DNA from: Rhizophagus sp. LPA8_4_AMF
Taxonomy: Eukaryota > Glomeromycota > Glomeromycetes > Glomerales > Glomeraceae
Assembly: GCA_021464525.1 (NCBI GenBank)
Contig: JADRCO010001251.1
Span: forward strand, 1 to 20,944
Direction: 5' to 3'
DNA: 20,944 nucleotides
The notes beneath the pieces are model-generated. The model did no database searches, was not told the origin of the DNA, and saw only the letters and a list, made by a program, of their open reading frames with translations. Positions 18,047 through 20,944 of the stretch are shown piece after piece (the stretch's first letter is position 1; the number at the start of each line of letters is the position of its first letter). Both the position numbers and the translations under genes were made by a program.

Positions 18047-20237
18047 ATGGATAAAGAAATAACTTTTTATCAAGATATTAAACCTTTGTTTAGAGAGAAA
18101 GATCGTAACTGCATGAATTTTAGCTTCGACCTTTATAACTATGAAGCTGTTTATGATAAAGCAGTTGAAATTTACAATAAACTAACCTCCGAAAATGAAG
18201 GTCATATGCCACCATCAGATGCTGGCGGTAAATGGAATCAAGAAAAAATCGACAAATTCAAAAAATGGATGGAAACTGGCAAGAAAAAAGGACTTCCACC
18301 TGAACGAGAAGCTTTCTATAAGGTAATTTCTAAAATTGTGAATTTTAAAGCATAGAAATTAATTTACAAGAGATTTTCTTACATTATAGTTGTTGAACAA
18401 TGAATCATTCCCCGAATTTTTGCCGACAGCTAAAAAAATGGCATACGAATATCTTGACAAAGTCAGTTATGCGATAATATAATTTTATTTTTGAGAATAA
18501 AAAATTTTCTTATCATAGAAACGACGAAAAAAATTTATTCTCTATTTACAGGCGAAATCTTTAGTCGAGAATCCTCCATCTGAATTAGGACGTTATGGGG
18601 AATTGCTTAAACACTTTGAATTCACTCAAGATGCATTTAACAAACGTTTGCAATATATTTACGATTACGTAAAAGAAGAAGTGGATAAGTATGAACCAGC
18701 AAACGATCCTATCTATAATTCACGTAAGGATGTCATAGAAAGTATCCGCCAATGGGCACCTTTCAATCAGATAGATGGTGCTTGGTTACGTTATGCAGTT
18801 AAATTAGGTAAGTTGCGCTGTTTTATCATTAGTTCCACTATATTTTATTCATATAATTATTTAATTCTATTACTGTAAGGTCCAACCGATGAGATCACAT
18901 CGCTTCTTTCTGAAATCTTGCAAGATGTGCTTGTTAATGGTAAAGTCGAGCTTAATCATTCAACATTATATACTACTTTGCTCGCAAGTTGTGGTATACA
19001 TCTACCTGAAGTATATCAGAGAGCCTATGCAGAGCAGCAGAGGATCTAAGATTTCGTGACTCGGCTTTCTCAAGTAAGTAAATTCAAACTTTTTTTGTTA
19101 CATATATTTCAAGAGTATACAATAATCCTTTCTAGTGCTCCAAGACCAGACTTCAAAACCAGTTTCAAACCGGTTTGACCTAAAGAAATCAAGACCGGTT
19201 TAACTAATATTTCCTTTTTAAGTAGATTGAAACCGGTCTGACATGCCAAACCGGTTTAAAATCTTATCCCAGAGAATTTTTTCCAAACCGGTTTCCGGTT
19301 AAACCGGTCTGAAACTGGAGACCGGAAATCAGTCTTAGAGCACTAATCCTTTCGCTATATTTAATCGATAGTACCAGCTTTATCTTTATGTATCTCCCAA
19401 TTTTCCGATCTGTTCTTTCCTGAAATCCTTGGTTTTACCCTTTTAATCGAATGGACTGTATTAGAAGTAGCACCAAATATCAAATTATTCAAATATTACG
19501 GGCTGAATCCTCATTTTTACGATCCTAATAATAAACCCTTAGATCCAATATTGCCTCTTAATATCGTTACCGAAATGAGACGTCTTATCACAACATTGAA
19601 AAATAATCAATATGCTACTCTGGGACATAGGTAGAATAACTAACATTTATGTATGTGAATAATTATAAACAGTATTTTTATAATTAATACTAATAATTCT
19701 TTCAAAACAGCCACATATTAACTGGACAAGATCCTGATAGTATTATAAAAAAAACATTCATTGGTATATTTAGATTAACATTAATCTTATACATTCTAAG
19801 AAACGAAAGGAATATCTTACGACTTTATAATAATAATAATTTTTAGGTGGCTCGATCAAGATGATCCGATTTGGATAATGAAAGCATTAATTTGTGACAA
19901 GAATGAACACCGAATGGTTATACCAAATCAATCGAAAATAGTCCCTTTAATACTAGAATGATGGCACCTGGGTTCCGCATTTGCTGATATTGCAATTAGT
20001 CGTGGACCTACGAAAAATGGAGAAAATTTACCAAGTATTGGTGAGCCTTGGTCTTGGAAGGATATTGTATATCGAAGTATCCAGCTTGGGTGCCTATTAG
20101 ATCAAGATGAACTTCATGTTTATGATGCAGACGTTGATAATTATCAATTAGTAAAAAATGTAGATTTTCAACCACTTTACACACATCATACAGGCGTTAT
20201 TAGCCATCATAAGTATGGTCCAGGTGGTATCCATTAG
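18047..20237 (+). pseudogene. Haem-oxygenase-like iron-containing redox enzyme gene, seven exons, disrupted
   Basis: Exons 18047-18322, 18390-18461, 18552-18807, 18880-19073, 19378-19630, 19711-19763 and 19847-20237 can be joined with GT-AG introns. The N-terminal part (DIKPLFREKDRNCM ... HMPPSDAGGKWNQEKIDKFK) resembles the cytochrome-c-type module fused to some redox enzymes, but no CxxCH haem site is present. The middle (LLSEILQDVL ... FFPEILGFTLLIEW ... YYGLNPHFYD) resembles the helical haem-oxygenase-like fold of the iron-containing redox enzyme family. The frame is broken in exon 4 (stop at 19047; a 2-nt GCAG-repeat insertion or 1-nt loss before EDLRFRDSAFS). It is out of phase between exons 6 and 7, next to an A8 run at about 19746-19754, and hits TGA at 19959 before WHLGSAFADIA. 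The 3' frame otherwise stays open to TAG at 20235. It is therefore a recent pseudogene or an error-bearing assembly of a live gene. Substrate unknown. Confidence 0.6.
19133..19345. mobile_element. 213-bp hAT-type MITE with 8-bp target site duplication
   Basis: The element starts TAGTGCTCCAAGACCAGA and ends with the inverted TCAGTCTTAGAGCACTA, giving terminal repeats of about 17 bp with two or three mismatches. ATCCTTTC flanks both ends exactly (19125-19132 and 19346-19353). The 8-bp duplication and TAGTG termini fit the hAT superfamily. Inside are at least seven CCGG-centred motifs, several of them the palindrome AAACCGGTTT (for example 19167-19176 and 19285-19294), like the subterminal transposase-binding repeats of hAT elements. 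It lies in the intron between exons 4 and 5 of the redox-enzyme gene and has no coding capacity. Confidence 0.87.
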
Positions 20238-20637
20238 AGAGTTTTTTAATTAGCATAAATACAGATAAGGAATAATTAAAACCATATATTTGATTATTCT
20301 CTTAACTGTTAATATCAGTTCCAAATTGAAATCGGTTTAAAAGGAATTCTAGTATTTACATTATAGGATTACGAGTAAATTATAAAAATACAAATTTTGT
20401 CGCGATAAGAAATAAATCATCGAGATAATACATAACAAAAGATTATATTTGCGAGCCTCAGTAATATTTCTGGGGTTATTCCAAATACAACTGCAATGGA
20501 AGCCATCATATGATAGCAATTTTCTTTAAATATTTTTGATTATGACACGAAAATTTAAGCTTAAACTTGGTATAAACTTGAAATTATAAATGACTTTTAA
20601 TATTATGGAGTATTTATAGCAGTATAGCAATTGTTCT
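20238..20637. other. AT-rich stretch, no gene seen
   Basis: 3' flank of the redox-enzyme gene. There is no open frame, repeat array or RNA gene that I can support. Confidence 0.45.
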
Positions 20638-20760
20638 GATAATCTTTAAATTTATTATGATAATCCAAATCGCGAAACAAGACATTAATACAGAAATTTC
20701 TGGGCCCAGAATTGATATTGGAATCAATATACAGTACTAGAAGAAGAGCAATCAACCAAA
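20638..20760 (-). pseudogene. Possible third, highly diverged fragment of the ten-cysteine gene region
   Basis: The plus-strand run TTTATTATGATAA, AATCGCGAAA, ATTAATACAGAA and AATTGATATTGGAATCAATA follows the same order as TTTATTATGATAA, AATTGCGAAA, CTTACAGAATC and AATTGATACAGGAATTGATA at 6182-6284 (intron 1 and exon 1 end of the Cys-rich gene). Identity by eye is moderate and fades after about 120 bp, so this could be chance in AT-rich DNA. It is broken and non-coding if real. Confidence 0.3.
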
Positions 20761-20891
20761 ATGGCTCTCAAATAATACCTATATTAACATACATACGGAT
20801 ATCGGTGAATAACTAAAATGTTCACCGGCTCCCGAAAAGAAGGCGTGTAATGTGTGTGGAGTTTTTCCCAGATATCATTGTGTATGACGTA

Positions 20892-20944
20892 CAGTGGCCT
20901 ACCAAAAGTCAGTGAGTAACCATAAATTATTACATTTATTGTAC
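20892..20944. mobile_element. Probable terminal repeat of a Tc1/mariner-like element, cut by the window end
   Basis: After the dinucleotide TA (20890-20891) the sequence CAGTGGCCTACCAAAAGTCA, followed by GTGAGTAACC, has the look of a Tc1/mariner terminus, which inserts at TA and commonly begins CAGTG. The other end lies outside the window, so the call is tentative. Confidence 0.4.

Noticed and set aside
17864..18073. 69-codon minus-strand open frame
   Set aside because: Overlaps the start and promoter of the redox-enzyme gene and has no recognisable feature.

Overview
The window looks like nuclear DNA from a fungus. It is very AT-rich and has short GT-AG introns, Asn/Thr/Pro low-complexity tracts in proteins, a subunit of the fungus-specific ERMES complex, and many decayed transposon and gene relics. 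The style of the integrase relic and the repeat content suggest an arbuscular mycorrhizal fungus (Glomeromycotina, Rhizophagus-like). That placement is inference; no ribosomal or other marker gene is present. All exon boundaries were read by eye from splice signals and reading-frame continuity, without transcript data.

Left part (1-6.5 kb) is a compact block of intact genes: a five-exon Nudix hydrolase of the CoA-diphosphatase type (569-2088, +); a four-exon MDM12 (2239-3831, -), convergent with it; a four-exon Wss1-like WLM metalloprotease with two RanBP2-type zinc fingers (4064-5428, +), divergent from MDM12 across a 232-bp shared promoter; and a three-exon gene for an unrecognised ten-cysteine protein with a C-terminal membrane segment (5906-6517, -).

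Middle part (about 4.38-10.5 kb) is an old head-to-tail tandem duplication. The unit runs from the exon 2/intron 2 border of the WLM gene, through the Cys-rich gene, to a small plus-strand gene starting ATG-GCG. Copy A holds the intact WLM and Cys-rich genes. Copy B holds a WLM pseudogene that has lost its catalytic histidines and a Cys-rich gene with a broken start and lost tail but all ten cysteines. A 144-bp foldback element sits in a copy B intron, and the matching intron of copy A is its empty site.

Right part (10.6-17.5 kb) is gene-relic territory: several long but interrupted reading frames on both strands, a gag-like or coiled-coil relic (minus) and an rve integrase relic (plus). At 18.05-20.24 kb lies a seven-exon gene resembling haem-oxygenase-like iron-containing redox enzymes. 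It carries two frame disruptions, one in-frame stop and a 213-bp hAT-type MITE with a perfect 8-bp target duplication in an intron. The window ends with a possible third, very diverged piece of the Cys-rich gene and what looks like the terminal repeat of a Tc1/mariner element.

The intact genes are housekeeping (CoA/nucleotide clean-up, ER-mitochondria tethering, DNA-protein crosslink repair) and need not act together. The least described items are the Cys-rich membrane protein family and the small gene duplicated with it.
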